From an uncultured Bacteroidales bacterium (lineage in GTDB: Bacteria; Bacteroidota; Bacteroidia; Bacteroidales; F082): 64,000 nt of DNA. Positions 48,812 through 57,962 of this stretch are shown in pieces. The stretch covers positions 126,525 to 190,524 of the forward strand of contig CAJOEP010000007.1 of NCBI GenBank assembly GCA_905233445.1, given 5' to 3'. The notes beneath the pieces were generated by a model, which saw only the letters and a program-made list of their open reading frames with translations, ran no database searches and had not been told where the DNA came from. Position 1 is the stretch's first letter. Each line of letters opens with the position of its first letter. The position numbers and the translations under genes were made by a program.

Positions 48812-51454
48812 ATGAAACGAGCAGTTTTTTTTAGGTTTTTAGTCTTAGCGGCTATTATATTATCGACTATGACTGCCATGGCGCAATTTCCTCCAGGGGG
48901 CGGCGGCAGACCTCCAGGAGGCAGACCTCCAGGAGGCAAATTCCCTGGCGGCGACAGGCAGTGGAATCAGGAGACACAGCAACCTACTGTCAAGAAGAAA
49001 AATAGAGTGCGTGAGGGCGATACTTTCACAGTGGTCGGCACATTGCTTGACGCAAAGAACAACGAGCCGTTGCCGTTTGTCAACCTCGCGGTGCTCGACT
49101 CCATCGACAGCACTTTCGTGAAGGGCGGAGTCACCAACATTGACGGCGTTTTTGAGCTACCCGACATTCCGCAGGGAGCGTTTTTGCTACGTATCACTGC
49201 CATTGGATATGAGTCGAAGATGCATCCTTTCAACGTGACGAACAACACTGATTTGGGTGTAATAAAATTACATGAAGGGGCGATAACCCTTGATGCTGTG
49301 GTGGTTACAGCCGAGAAGCCGTTGTACGCCATGGATGGCGAGAAACTCATTTATAATGTGAGTGAGGACCCTTCGATTCAGACTGGCACCACAGAAGACG
49401 CATTACAGAACGCGCCGGGTGTAGAGGTTGACGTGGAGGGCAACATCACGCTGCGAGGTGTGTCGAGCGTGGAGATTTGGATTAACGACAAGCCTTCGAA
49501 GTTGACGGAGGAGAACCTGAAGACGTATCTCCAGACCTTGCCGGCGAACGCTATCGCGAGAATAGAAACCATTACCAACCCATCGGCGAAATACGCCACC
49601 GACGCCGAGGCCGTCATCAACATTGTGACATCGGCGCATATCAAGAGCAACCAGTTTGTGAGTTTCGGCGTGAACGGCTCCAACCAGCCTTTTGTGTCGC
49701 CATGGGTGAGCTATATGTGGAAAAAGGAACGCTTGAGTGTCAACCTGTTTGCAGCAGGACGTTTCAGCGACCGCGACAACACCACCGACGCTTGGGCTTT
49801 GCGCCGCCGTTACAACGACAGCATCAGTGATTATGAGAACACCTGGGCCGACACAACTTACCAACGTGACGACAACCGCAGCGTGAGCGGCAACATCTTC
49901 ATGAATGTGGATTACGAAATCGACACGTCGAGTAACATCTCATTCGACGCGGGAGGTTTTTATAACTTCAACGGTAACAAGATGTTACGCTCGGAACGCC
50001 AGACATATTACTATCTGGATTCCATACCGATGTATTCGCAGCTCTATGCCGACACCACACGCAGCAAGACAGACGGCGATAACATCTTCGGGCATTTCGG
50101 CATCGACTATACGAAGAAGTTCGACAACTTTGGCCACAACCTGACCATCGGGTTGAACTCCCGTATCAGAAATAACTCCAGCGAGCAGTGGTACAACCGT
50201 TTCTACGATGTTTATACCGACCTCGACGAACACCGTTACATGCTCACCAAGCAGAACACCTACGGTTTTAACCTCGATGCGCGCTACAACCGTCCTTACA
50301 GTCAGAATGGCGAGATGAGCTATGGTTTACGCGCTGATTATCAGAACACTGACAACAAATACGACCGTTACAACGATGAAGACGCGACTGTCATTGATGA
50401 ATTGCGCGCCTATCATTTCAAAGGCAAGGAGAGCAGCATCAACGCCGATGTAAACTGGACTCACCGCTGGGGCGGATTCACTTTGAGCACAGGATTAGGC
50501 ATAGGCAACGACAAGGTTTGGTACCAATACATCAGCACCATGCCGTTTGCCGACGACAGCACAATGTATTTCCTCACCTTCCGTCCGTCGATACACCTCA
50601 CCTACCGCACAACGAATATGCACAACCTCAAACTAAACTATTCGATGAAGATGTCGCATCCGGGCGAGAGTCAGGTGACGAAGTATAGGATTTACGGCGA
50701 AAACAGCTATTCTACTGGTAACCACAAAGGTTTGGACAACGGCTACACCCACAGCGTGGAGGCCGGCTGGCAGAAGTTCTTCGAGCGTTTCGGCAACATC
50801 GGCTGGGAGGCCTACGGACGCTTGAGCACCAACGAGATAAGCAACCTCACCGACTCGGAATACGACCAATATCTCGACCGCATCGTGAGTTTCTCGGTGC
50901 CTTACAACCTCGGTCATTCATGGCGTTACGGAACATCGGTGAACATGACATACCGTCCGTCGGGATTCTTCAACGTGAGACTGTATGCCAACGTGTATAA
51001 CTACGGCTATCACATGGAATACGACCGTACCGATGAGTTCGGAAACGTGAAGCACACCATCAACGAAAACGACAAATGGTCGTGGAGTGTACGTGTCAAC
51101 GGCTGGACAAAAGTCTTTGACAAGTATCAGATCACGATGGCGTTAGGTTACACCTCGCCGACCATCAGTCTGGCATCGGAACGCAAGGCTCGTTACTGGT
51201 TCAACATCGGAGCAAGAAGCGACTTCTTCAACAGAAAGATGTCGGTGTTTGTCAACGTGCAGGACCTCTTCAACTGGGGTGCGCAGATAGGCTCCGGTTC
51301 GAGCAACACCAACCCATACTATCTTACCGACAGCACCAACAAGATGATAAACAGCCGATACATCTCTGTTGGCATCACATTCCGTTTCGGAAAGATGGAG
51401 CTTGAGAGAAGCGCTAAGGAAGGATCGAGCGAAAGCGGAGACAGCCTTGAGTAG
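48812..51454 (+). CDS. TonB-receptor-like outer-membrane beta-barrel protein (OMP_b-brl_3 type)
   Basis: 880 residues. Signal peptide to TAMAQ, then a low-complexity FPPGGGGRPPGGRPPGG region, a carboxypeptidase-D-like regulatory domain (about residues 65-150, TVVGTLLDAKNNEPLPFVNL) and a plug-like segment (QNAPGVEVDVEGNITLRG, 195-280), then a long C-terminal barrel ending in SVGITFRFGKME. The plug is of the reduced kind found in the outer-membrane beta-barrel family 3 of Bacteroidota. Substrate is unknown; there is no SusD-like partner next to it. Promoter TATTTTTG at 48783-48790; the ATG at 48812 follows. Confidence 0.85.
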   Translation: MKRAVFFRFLVLAAIILSTMTAMAQFPPGGGGRPPGGRPPGGKFPGGDRQWNQETQQPTVKKKNRVREGDTFTVVGTLLDAKNNEPLPFVNLAVLDSIDSTFVKGGVTNIDGVFELPDIPQGAFLLRITAIGYESKMHPFNVTNNTDLGVIKLHEGAITLDAVVVTAEKPLYAMDGEKLIYNVSEDPSIQTGTTEDALQNAPGVEVDVEGNITLRGVSSVEIWINDKPSKLTEENLKTYLQTLPANAIARIETITNPSAKYATDAEAVINIVTSAHIKSNQFVSFGVNGSNQPFVSPWVSYMWKKERLSVNLFAAGRFSDRDNTTDAWALRRRYNDSISDYENTWADTTYQRDDNRSVSGNIFMNVDYEIDTSSNISFDAGGFYNFNGNKMLRSERQTYYYLDSIPMYSQLYADTTRSKTDGDNIFGHFGIDYTKKFDNFGHNLTIGLNSRIRNNSSEQWYNRFYDVYTDLDEHRYMLTKQNTYGFNLDARYNRPYSQNGEMSYGLRADYQNTDNKYDRYNDEDATVIDELRAYHFKGKESSINADVNWTHRWGGFTLSTGLGIGNDKVWYQYISTMPFADDSTMYFLTFRPSIHLTYRTTNMHNLKLNYSMKMSHPGESQVTKYRIYGENSYSTGNHKGLDNGYTHSVEAGWQKFFERFGNIGWEAYGRLSTNEISNLTDSEYDQYLDRIVSFSVPYNLGHSWRYGTSVNMTYRPSGFFNVRLYANVYNYGYHMEYDRTDEFGNVKHTINENDKWSWSVRVNGWTKVFDKYQITMALGYTSPTISLASERKARYWFNIGARSDFFNRKMSVFVNVQDLFNWGAQIGSGSSNTNPYYLTDSTNKMINSRYISVGITFRFGKMELERSAKEGSSESGDSLE

Positions 51455-51476
51455 TTGGCAGTTAGCAGTTGGCAAT
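51453..51476. repeat. Heptad repeats at the end of the barrel gene
   Basis: AGTTGGC, AGTTAGC, AGTTGGC, then AATT. The first A-G of the array supplies part of the TAG stop codon of the barrel gene. Confidence 0.75.
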
Positions 51477-51527
51477 TAAAAATTGATAATAAACAGTTTT
51501 AAGTTTAATAATTAAAATTTAAAAATT

Positions 51528-52265
51528 ATGAAGACTAGTAACAAATTTTTCGCCGAGTTGTTCGGCACATTCGTTTTGGTTTTCGGAGGTTGCGGCACAG
51601 CACTCTTCGGACATGTTGGTTTTCTTGGCGTAGCTATCGCTTTCGGCTTGACAGTTGTTGCTATGGCATACGGAATCGGTCACATCTCAGGGGCTCATTT
51701 GAACCCTGCAGTGAGCTTTGGCGTTTGGGCTAACGGACGCATGAGCTTCAAAGAGATGCTCGTTTACTGGGGAGCGCAGATTCTTGGCGGCATCATCGCC
51801 GGCGCCTTGCTTCTTGTTGTTTGGAAGTCTGCAGACATGGGCCAGACAGGCGTTTTCGCAGCCAACGGTTATGGCGATGCCTTCCTGAAGGCTTGTGGCG
51901 GTCCTAACGCAGGCTACATGTCGGTTTCGGCAGGTGGCGCCTTCCTCATCGAGGCATTGCTTACATTCGTGTTCTTGATGGTCATCCTCGGTGTAACCGA
52001 CAGTCGTCATGAGAACGGCAAGTTTGGCGGTCTCGCCATTGGTCTCACCTTGACACTCATCCACCTCATCAGCATTCCGTTGACAAACACATCTGTCAAC
52101 CCTGCACGTTCACTTGGCGTGGCATTGTTCTCAAACAGCCCGATCAAAGAGTGGAGCGCATGCGGTCAGCTGTGGCTGTTCATCGTGGCACCGCTCGTTG
52201 GAGCTTGCCTCGCTGGACTCGCTTACAAATGCATCACAGGATGCTGCAAAAAATGTGAAAAATAA
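51528..52265 (+). CDS. aqpZ: Aquaporin Z-like channel
   Basis: 245 residues, six membrane segments plus two half helices. Both NPA boxes are intact: SGAHLNPAVSFG near residue 62 and NTSVNPARSLG near 190. The Arg following the second NPA and the small residues in the filter fit a water channel rather than a glycerol facilitator. The C-terminus has a cysteine cluster (CITGCCKKCEK) of unknown meaning. Two tandem RNA-like hairpins follow at 52288-52456. Confidence 0.94.
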   Translation: MKTSNKFFAELFGTFVLVFGGCGTALFGHVGFLGVAIAFGLTVVAMAYGIGHISGAHLNPAVSFGVWANGRMSFKEMLVYWGAQILGGIIAGALLLVVWKSADMGQTGVFAANGYGDAFLKACGGPNAGYMSVSAGGAFLIEALLTFVFLMVILGVTDSRHENGKFGGLAIGLTLTLIHLISIPLTNTSVNPARSLGVALFSNSPIKEWSACGQLWLFIVAPLVGACLAGLAYKCITGCCKKCEK

Positions 52266-52287
52266 AAAATTGATTATTTGATTGATT

Positions 52288-52365
52288 AAAGTCATTAGTC
52301 GTCATTATCGAGCTGCCACCTTCCTACGGAAGCTGAAGGCTCTCTAATTGACGACTAATGGCTTT
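52288..52365. ncRNA. Structured RNA-like hairpin, copy 1 of a tandem pair
   Basis: P1 is 17 bp (52288-52304 with 52349-52365, one G-U) with core TTAGTCGTCA/TGACGACTAA. Inside it lies a second element GAGC...GCTC (52310-52313 with 52339-52342), conserved internal loop TGCCAC/CTGAAG and an apical stem CTTCC-TAC-GGAAG. Aligned without gaps to copy 2, differences in the stems compensate each other. No reading frame. It sits between convergent aqpZ and sialidase genes, so it may end transcription, be a stable small RNA, or be a mobile repeat of REP type. Confidence 0.7.
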
Positions 52366-52382
52366 TCTATTTGATCGATTAT

Positions 52383-52456
52383 AATTTTTAGTCATCATTT
52401 TACAGCTGCCACCTTTCTTCGAAAGCTGAAGGCTGCAAAATTGATGACTAAAAATT
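52383..52456. ncRNA. Structured RNA-like hairpin, copy 2 of a tandem pair
   Basis: P1 is 15 perfect bp (52383-52397 with 52442-52456), core TTAGTCATCA/TGATGACTAA. Inner pair CAGC/GCTG, the same internal loop TGCCAC/CTGAAG, and an apical stem CTTTC-TTC-GAAAG. Compared with copy 1, three helix positions changed on both strands, so structure rather than sequence has been kept. Confidence 0.7.
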
Positions 52457-52469
52457 TTCTAAATGTGCG

Positions 52470-55010
52470 TTATTTTACGAATTTCCCCATTTTGACGTTA
52501 CCGTTAAAGTCAACGGATTCAATGAGATAGGTGCCTGATGGGAATTTTGTGATGTCGATTTCAACAACAGTTTGACCTTTAACCGAAACCTTTTTCAGAG
52601 TTTGGCCTTTCATATTGAAAATTCTAAGCTTTTTCAAGCCTTCCGATTGGATTTTTATTGATGAAGAGGCTGGATTCGGGTAGATTTCCAGAGAATCAAC
52701 ATTTGATGTGTTTTCCTCCACTGCATTTGGGGTGTAGATATCCTGGCCGTCGGTGAGCCATTCGAGGCTGAAGCGGTAGAAGACGGTGGAATAGCCCGTG
52801 GTGCCGTTGGGTTCCTCTTCGACGTAGAGGCCGATGGTGCCGTCAGGAAGGATGCAGAGCGACGAGTAGGCCGAGCTGTATGGCACTATGCATTTGCTCA
52901 CAGGCCACGTCTGACCCTCGTCGTAGCTGATATAAACGGTGACATCGGTGCGCTGCGTGCCGTAAGGAACCGAATGCAGCAGTCGGTTGGCGTTATGTCC
53001 TTGACTTACAGATGTATAGCGGATCAGGTCGCCATTGCATGCCGGTGCAGTGATGTCGTTCCACGTTGATGTTGTGGGTTGCCACGTCTCGCCGCCATTT
53101 TCGGAGATATTGTACCAGCGTTTGCCGCCGTGACGGATGCTCATGAGGATGCGGCCGTCAACGAGTTCGGTGACTTTTGCCTCATCACCGCCAGTGGATG
53201 CGCGACCAGATACGTGCCAGGTGACACCATTGTCATCGGAATATACCGCATAGTTGTTCAGCGACTGCGCCGAGCCTTCGCGAATGGCGGCAACAAACAT
53301 GATACGGCCAGTTGATGTAAGAAGACCATTGCCAGAGCCGAAGAACGAGGCGCGCCATGTGGTCTGATTAGGATAGATACAGTTGTCGCCGAAAATAAAA
53401 TGTGTGATATCTTCAGGCTCGGTCCATGTTGCACCATTATCGTAACTATATGATTTATAAGACCTTATAGGGCTGCTTGGTGTTGAGTTCCAGAGGCCGA
53501 CACCGCCAACGAAGACAGCGATGAGGCCGTTGTCGTCGTTACTCCAGGCGAGGGCGCAGTCGCCGAAGCCGTGGTTGTAGCCGGTGCCCAGCGCGATGGT
53601 GTAAGGCTCTGTCCATGTGTGGCCGCCATCGAAGCTGCGGTTGCACACTATGTCGATATCTTGAGGGAGGTCGCCCTCATTGTATTTGCGTTTGTCGGTG
53701 GCCGCCACGATGGTGCCGTCTTTTGCAGTGATGACAGCAGGAATGCGGTAATTGGCCGAGCTGTAGTCGCCAGGCTGGTAAAGCATCGTCTGTGCGAGTA
53801 TTATCTCGCGGCTTCCGACTGGTGAAGGATTCGCCACAGTGTAAGTCTCGTCAGCGGTGGTGATTGACTTTAGCGACGCATCGATGACATTGCCTTCGGT
53901 ACCGTTGTCGGCGACATCGGCGGTAATCCAGAGATAGTTAGTGCCTGAGACGAGGTTTCCTTGCAGGTTACAGACGATATCGCCAGCGGCAGGATTCGCT
54001 GTGCCAAGCAATGTAGCGCCTTGCAGATGACGATGGTCGAATGTGCTGACCGCACCAGTTGAGAATACTTTAATCTCCTGAATATCAGAAAGTTCCATTG
54101 TTCCTTCAAGATTCAGTGTCAATGAATTAAGGCCGACGACAGCGTTATCGCCGCCATATGCGACTGCGGCTTTGAGAATCACGTCGTTGGGATTGCCGCG
54201 GCCAGTGAGACGAGTGTCCTGGGTCAAGGTAACGTTGAGAATTTGCTGTCCACCGAAAGTAAAATTCATCAAATCGGCAGTATGGCCGTGGCCAGAGATG
54301 TCGGCGAGCTGGTTGTTTGTGACGTTTGCCGTAGAAAAATCGTATGCAGCCAAGAGGTTTGCCTGCATCTCTGCAGTGAGTTCTGCAATATCGTTGTGAT
54401 AATAATCGGTCATCAAATCCTGATATGTGAGTGGCATGCCATAAAAACGCACGTTGCCGAAGGAGCCGTTGCAGAAGTTTGTTGGCTGTCCGTTGGAGTT
54501 GCCCGCACCAATAAACACGTCGTGGGTGTTTGTGACCGCCCAGTTGTTAAGCGTGGCCGACCATTCGTTGTTGGTGTTCAGATCGTGATAAATCCTTATA
54601 ATATTATTGGTTCTGTCAACAATCAGGGCGAAATGCATCCATTCGCCGGCGGGGATTGTCACTCCGGTATAGACCGAAAGTGCGTGTCCGGAAGTGGATG
54701 TCGGGGTGTTGAGACCCAGCGACTGTCCTTCACTGCCAGTGCCGAAAAACTCATATCCTGTACGCTCATCGCCAGCGCTTTGAACCGACATATCGCGTTT
54801 ACAGATATAACGTTGTGCGCCGTTATATGTCTCGTTTCTCACCCATCCGGTCAGGGTGAAGCTCTGGTCGGCAGCGATATTAAAATCGCTGTGATGCGGA
54901 ATTCTCATATATTGGTCATTACCGTTGAAAGTGATGAAATGGTCAGGCTGTGCTGACAAAATCGCAGCAATCATCACAAAGAGGAGGGTAAGGATTCTAT
55001 TCATTTTCAT
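52470..55010 (-). CDS. Secreted exo-alpha-sialidase with LamG domain and T9SS sorting domain
   Basis: 846 residues. Signal peptide to about LSAQ; a LamG/concanavalin-like lectin domain (about residues 22-205), a sandwich domain (220-370), then the six-bladed sialidase (380-755) with the FRIP-type motif NYRIPAV and five Asp boxes (SFDGGHTW, SYDNGATW, SDDNGVTW, SENGGETW, SYDEGQTW), and a T9SS type A domain (EIYPNPASSSIKIQS ... GTYLIESV). It would release sialic acid from host glycans at the cell surface or outside. ATG 55010 is chosen because a TAACTTTG -7 element lies at 55035-55042. Convergent with aqpZ. Confidence 0.93.
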   Translation of the reverse strand: MKMNRILTLLFVMIAAILSAQPDHFITFNGNDQYMRIPHHSDFNIAADQSFTLTGWVRNETYNGAQRYICKRDMSVQSAGDERTGYEFFGTGSEGQSLGLNTPTSTSGHALSVYTGVTIPAGEWMHFALIVDRTNNIIRIYHDLNTNNEWSATLNNWAVTNTHDVFIGAGNSNGQPTNFCNGSFGNVRFYGMPLTYQDLMTDYYHNDIAELTAEMQANLLAAYDFSTANVTNNQLADISGHGHTADLMNFTFGGQQILNVTLTQDTRLTGRGNPNDVILKAAVAYGGDNAVVGLNSLTLNLEGTMELSDIQEIKVFSTGAVSTFDHRHLQGATLLGTANPAAGDIVCNLQGNLVSGTNYLWITADVADNGTEGNVIDASLKSITTADETYTVANPSPVGSREIILAQTMLYQPGDYSSANYRIPAVITAKDGTIVAATDKRKYNEGDLPQDIDIVCNRSFDGGHTWTEPYTIALGTGYNHGFGDCALAWSNDDNGLIAVFVGGVGLWNSTPSSPIRSYKSYSYDNGATWTEPEDITHFIFGDNCIYPNQTTWRASFFGSGNGLLTSTGRIMFVAAIREGSAQSLNNYAVYSDDNGVTWHVSGRASTGGDEAKVTELVDGRILMSIRHGGKRWYNISENGGETWQPTTSTWNDITAPACNGDLIRYTSVSQGHNANRLLHSVPYGTQRTDVTVYISYDEGQTWPVSKCIVPYSSAYSSLCILPDGTIGLYVEEEPNGTTGYSTVFYRFSLEWLTDGQDIYTPNAVEENTSNVDSLEIYPNPASSSIKIQSEGLKKLRIFNMKGQTLKKVSVKGQTVVEIDITKFPSGTYLIESVDFNGNVKMGKFVK

Positions 55011-55084
55011 AACGAAATTATTAATTAGTTGGGGCAAAGTTAATTAATTTTATGGAATATCTTGAAAATTATTTGGATTTTTTA

Positions 55085-55092
55085 TATTTTTG
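55085..55092 (+). promoter_or_regulatory. -7 promoter element of the deaminase gene
   Basis: TATTTTTG, 23 bases before the ATG at 55116. It lies inside the open frame that runs from 55062, so that longer form is rejected. Confidence 0.75.
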
Positions 55093-55115
55093 CATTGTCA
55101 ATTAAAATTTGGGAT

Positions 55116-55610
55116 ATGGGAACAGTATATCATGACATAACAGAGCAGGACAAGGCCTTCATGCGCGAGGCGATAAGACTGGCGACTGAGAGTGTGGAAA
55201 ATGGTGGCGGACCTTTCGGTGCCGTCGTTGTGAAAGACGGTGAGATTGTTGCGGGTGCTGCCAACAGCGTGACTCTCGACAACGACCCGACTGCTCATGC
55301 CGAGGTCAACGCGATACGCAAAGCGTGCAGAAAACTTGGCACTTTCAACCTATCGGGATGTGTGGTTTACACCTCTTGCGAGCCATGTCCGCTATGCCTC
55401 GGAGCACTTTATTGGGCACATATCGACAGGATTTACTACGGAAACTCGAAAAAAGACGCTGCCGACATCGACTTCGACGACGACTTCATCTACGCGGAAC
55501 TGGCGAAACCATATCACATGCGCAACATTCCGATGATTCACATGCTTGGCGACGAAGCCATTACAACATTCCGCAGATGGACTGAAAAATTGGACAAGAC
55601 GGAGTATTAA
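55116..55610 (+). CDS. Guanine-deaminase-like nucleoside/base deaminase
   Basis: 164 residues, cytidine-deaminase fold. Zinc ligands are in TAHAEVNAIR (His and catalytic Glu) and SCEPCPLC (PCxxC). The N-terminal GGGPFGAVVVKDG loop and the C-terminal FRRWTEK tail that closes over a neighbouring active site in the dimer fit GuaD-type guanine deaminases more than tRNA adenosine deaminase TadA. It would convert guanine to xanthine. Divergent from the sialidase gene. Confidence 0.88.
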   Translation: MGTVYHDITEQDKAFMREAIRLATESVENGGGPFGAVVVKDGEIVAGAANSVTLDNDPTAHAEVNAIRKACRKLGTFNLSGCVVYTSCEPCPLCLGALYWAHIDRIYYGNSKKDAADIDFDDDFIYAELAKPYHMRNIPMIHMLGDEAITTFRRWTEKLDKTEY

Positions 55611-55612
55611 TC

Positions 55613-57898
55613 CTAGTCAACAATCACATTTTCGGGCTTCACGCCTAAGGCGATGACAGCTTTTTCTGCATCTTCGACATCATCGAAAAGTATGATGTTG
55701 TGGTTTGCGTCTTCCATCGCGACGAAGAAATTGTCGGCTACAGGGCCTTTGAGAATCTTCGTTCCGATGGCGTTCAAATCGAGTTTATTGTTCATTATCA
55801 TCTGCTTACGCAATGCCGAGTTGTCGGTCCAGATGGTGAGACGGCCTTTCAGACCGATTTTTTCGCCAATTTTATAAAGGCTTTCGAGACGAATCGGGTC
55901 GTAGAGGTCTTCCTCAAACAATGCAAACACTTTGACACCTGAATTGACGATATGGGCGGTGTTGTCGGGCTGTATTCTTGCCACAAAACCACTCTCGGAA
56001 TTAAGCAAATCCCTGTCAATCTTGGTATATTCTCGTTTTGTCTTGCTTAATGCAAGTTCGTCGCTGATAATCTGCACCAGTTTCCCGCCAAGGGCTTTGA
56101 CAATATTTTTAAGGTCATTGACACCCAAGAAAAGCATCGGATCCCAGATGTTGTCGGCCAAAGTCAGAATGATGTCGCCAGCAATGACCCCATTGAAGAA
56201 TTTTTTAGCTACAGCGTTGATTTCCATATTCTTGCGTGGAGCTTCCATATCAATCCAAGCGGTAAGATGCTCGTCAATACCGGCTTTTTTGCCAATTTCG
56301 TCGAGTTTATCGACTCTAACAGGTGTGAGGCGTTTTGCTCCGATATATCCGGCCAGCTTGCTCCAGTCGTCTTTGATGAAACGGTATGCCAATGTGCTTC
56401 CATCCGGCTTGATGACGGCGATGAAATACATGTCGGGAGCGCCTTTGCCGCGGCGTTGGGCACTATCTTCGCACCATTCGAGGAAGCCTTCCGGCACTTC
56501 GTGCGGGCTGTTGCCTTCTTTCACCATCATCGCAAGACCTTTAAAGGCATCGGCGTCTTCGAGCAAGGTGCCACGGTAGAACCAGTTCCACGCATAAGTC
56601 ATGTTGCGTTTGAGGCCGTATTCGCCGAGATAATAGATATTTCCAAGTCTTGCAGCAGCCGGACCGAAACCTATCTTATAGTCATGTTCGAGAGCTTCGA
56701 CAATCTTTTTTGCCGTCTCCTTGCGCTCTTCATTATCTTGTTCCTCGTATTTCTCACCGAGAAGCTGGGCGCGCAAGGTGAAACAGCCAGGCACATCGTC
56801 GTCGCAGTCCATGTCGATGACTGATTCAAACATTTCTTTTGCCAGAGGATTCATGCCTTCGAGCTGAACGGCATTTTTCTGATAGGCAGCCTCTTTCATA
56901 TCTGAAAAAACGGCCTGCTCATAACATTCAACGGCCTTGGCTTTGTTGCCGATTTTGTTGTAGGCATCGCCGAGGACGACATAAAAATATGGATAATTTA
57001 ACGCCACCTCGTCCTCGTCTTCGCCCAAAATGTCTTTTTCGATGAATTTTATAACCTTTTTCGGATCTGATTTATAGCCATGACGCCCGTAAATCATGTC
57101 TTCAAGCTTCATTTTCAGAGCCATCATGCCGCCTTCTTCGATACCTTTTTCGATGAGGCTGTCGTAATCGCCGAAGTCCTCAGGGTCGATGTAGCCAAAT
57201 GTGAGCATCTGCGCCAATCCTGCGTAGGCGTTGCCGACTCCGTTTTCCGCAGCAGATTTGAAAAACTCGGCGGCCAGGTCGGTGGAGTCATCGTCTGGCT
57301 TCACCCAAAGATGGTAGCGGCCCATGACATATTGCGCCTCGCCGCTGCCGCTGTCGGCCATAAACTTGACGTCTGCAATCTGTTCGGGAGTGAACTTAAA
57401 CAGACGAGTGTCGATGTCGGCGTTATTTAAAATTTCCTCGTCAAACTCTTCTTCGTATTCGTCATCTTCGCCGGGTTCGTTCTCTTCTTCGTCTTCCTCA
57501 TCCTCTTCGTCCTCGTCATCGGCAAAATATTCGTCGTAAACAATTTTTATCAGTTCATCTACGGCTTCATCGCCATCAACACCAAACTTTTCGGCAAGAC
57601 CGGCGATATAGGCACGCTCGTTTTCATCAATTTCGCCATCGACCATCATTACAAGGACCATGTTTTTCAGGAATTCGAACTTATCCTCGTCATCTTCCGG
57701 CACAATTGTCTCAAGTTTGGTTTCGTCAATATGCTGATACGCCTCTATACATGCGTCAAAATCGGCTTCGGTAAGGCCTAAATTCTGTGCAATTTTGATG
57801 ATTATGTTTCTTTCTGCTTCCGAGATATTTCCGTCAATTCCTGCGATAGACATCAGGTTGACGATATGAGCCATATTTGTGTTTTTCGACGTTGTCAT
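55613..57898 (-). CDS. TerB-like domain protein with acidic linker, Sel1/TPR repeats and a duplicated C-terminal domain
   Basis: 761 residues. Residues 10-130 resemble the helical TerB/DnaJ-adjacent fold (MSIAGIDGNISEAERNIIIK and MVDGEIDENERAYIAG, two similar acidic loops). An Asp/Glu stretch (about 132-160) follows, then Sel1/TPR-type repeats (about 175-470). The last 240 residues hold two copies of an unnamed ~110-residue module: IGKKAGIDEHLTAWIDMEA and IGEKIGLKGRLTIWTDNSA mark the same point in each. No signal peptide; cytoplasmic. Role unknown, perhaps a stress-related scaffold. The ATG at 57898 follows a TATATTTG promoter (57927-57934). Confidence 0.75.
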   Translation of the reverse strand: MTTSKNTNMAHIVNLMSIAGIDGNISEAERNIIIKIAQNLGLTEADFDACIEAYQHIDETKLETIVPEDDEDKFEFLKNMVLVMMVDGEIDENERAYIAGLAEKFGVDGDEAVDELIKIVYDEYFADDEDEEDEEDEEENEPGEDDEYEEEFDEEILNNADIDTRLFKFTPEQIADVKFMADSGSGEAQYVMGRYHLWVKPDDDSTDLAAEFFKSAAENGVGNAYAGLAQMLTFGYIDPEDFGDYDSLIEKGIEEGGMMALKMKLEDMIYGRHGYKSDPKKVIKFIEKDILGEDEDEVALNYPYFYVVLGDAYNKIGNKAKAVECYEQAVFSDMKEAAYQKNAVQLEGMNPLAKEMFESVIDMDCDDDVPGCFTLRAQLLGEKYEEQDNEERKETAKKIVEALEHDYKIGFGPAAARLGNIYYLGEYGLKRNMTYAWNWFYRGTLLEDADAFKGLAMMVKEGNSPHEVPEGFLEWCEDSAQRRGKGAPDMYFIAVIKPDGSTLAYRFIKDDWSKLAGYIGAKRLTPVRVDKLDEIGKKAGIDEHLTAWIDMEAPRKNMEINAVAKKFFNGVIAGDIILTLADNIWDPMLFLGVNDLKNIVKALGGKLVQIISDELALSKTKREYTKIDRDLLNSESGFVARIQPDNTAHIVNSGVKVFALFEEDLYDPIRLESLYKIGEKIGLKGRLTIWTDNSALRKQMIMNNKLDLNAIGTKILKGPVADNFFVAMEDANHNIILFDDVEDAEKAVIALGVKPENVIVD

Positions 57899-57962
57899 AG
57901 TGTATTTTTTTAGGAAAAAAACGGTACAAATATATAAAATTCTGATAAAATCAAACAATTCT

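Noticed and set aside
54243..54956. 237-codon plus-strand frame opposite the sialidase LamG region
   Set aside because: Shadow of the sialidase; low-quality composition and no start signals.
57324..57539. Serine-rich plus-strand frame
   Set aside because: It is the complement of the Asp/Glu linker codons of the TerB-Sel1 protein.
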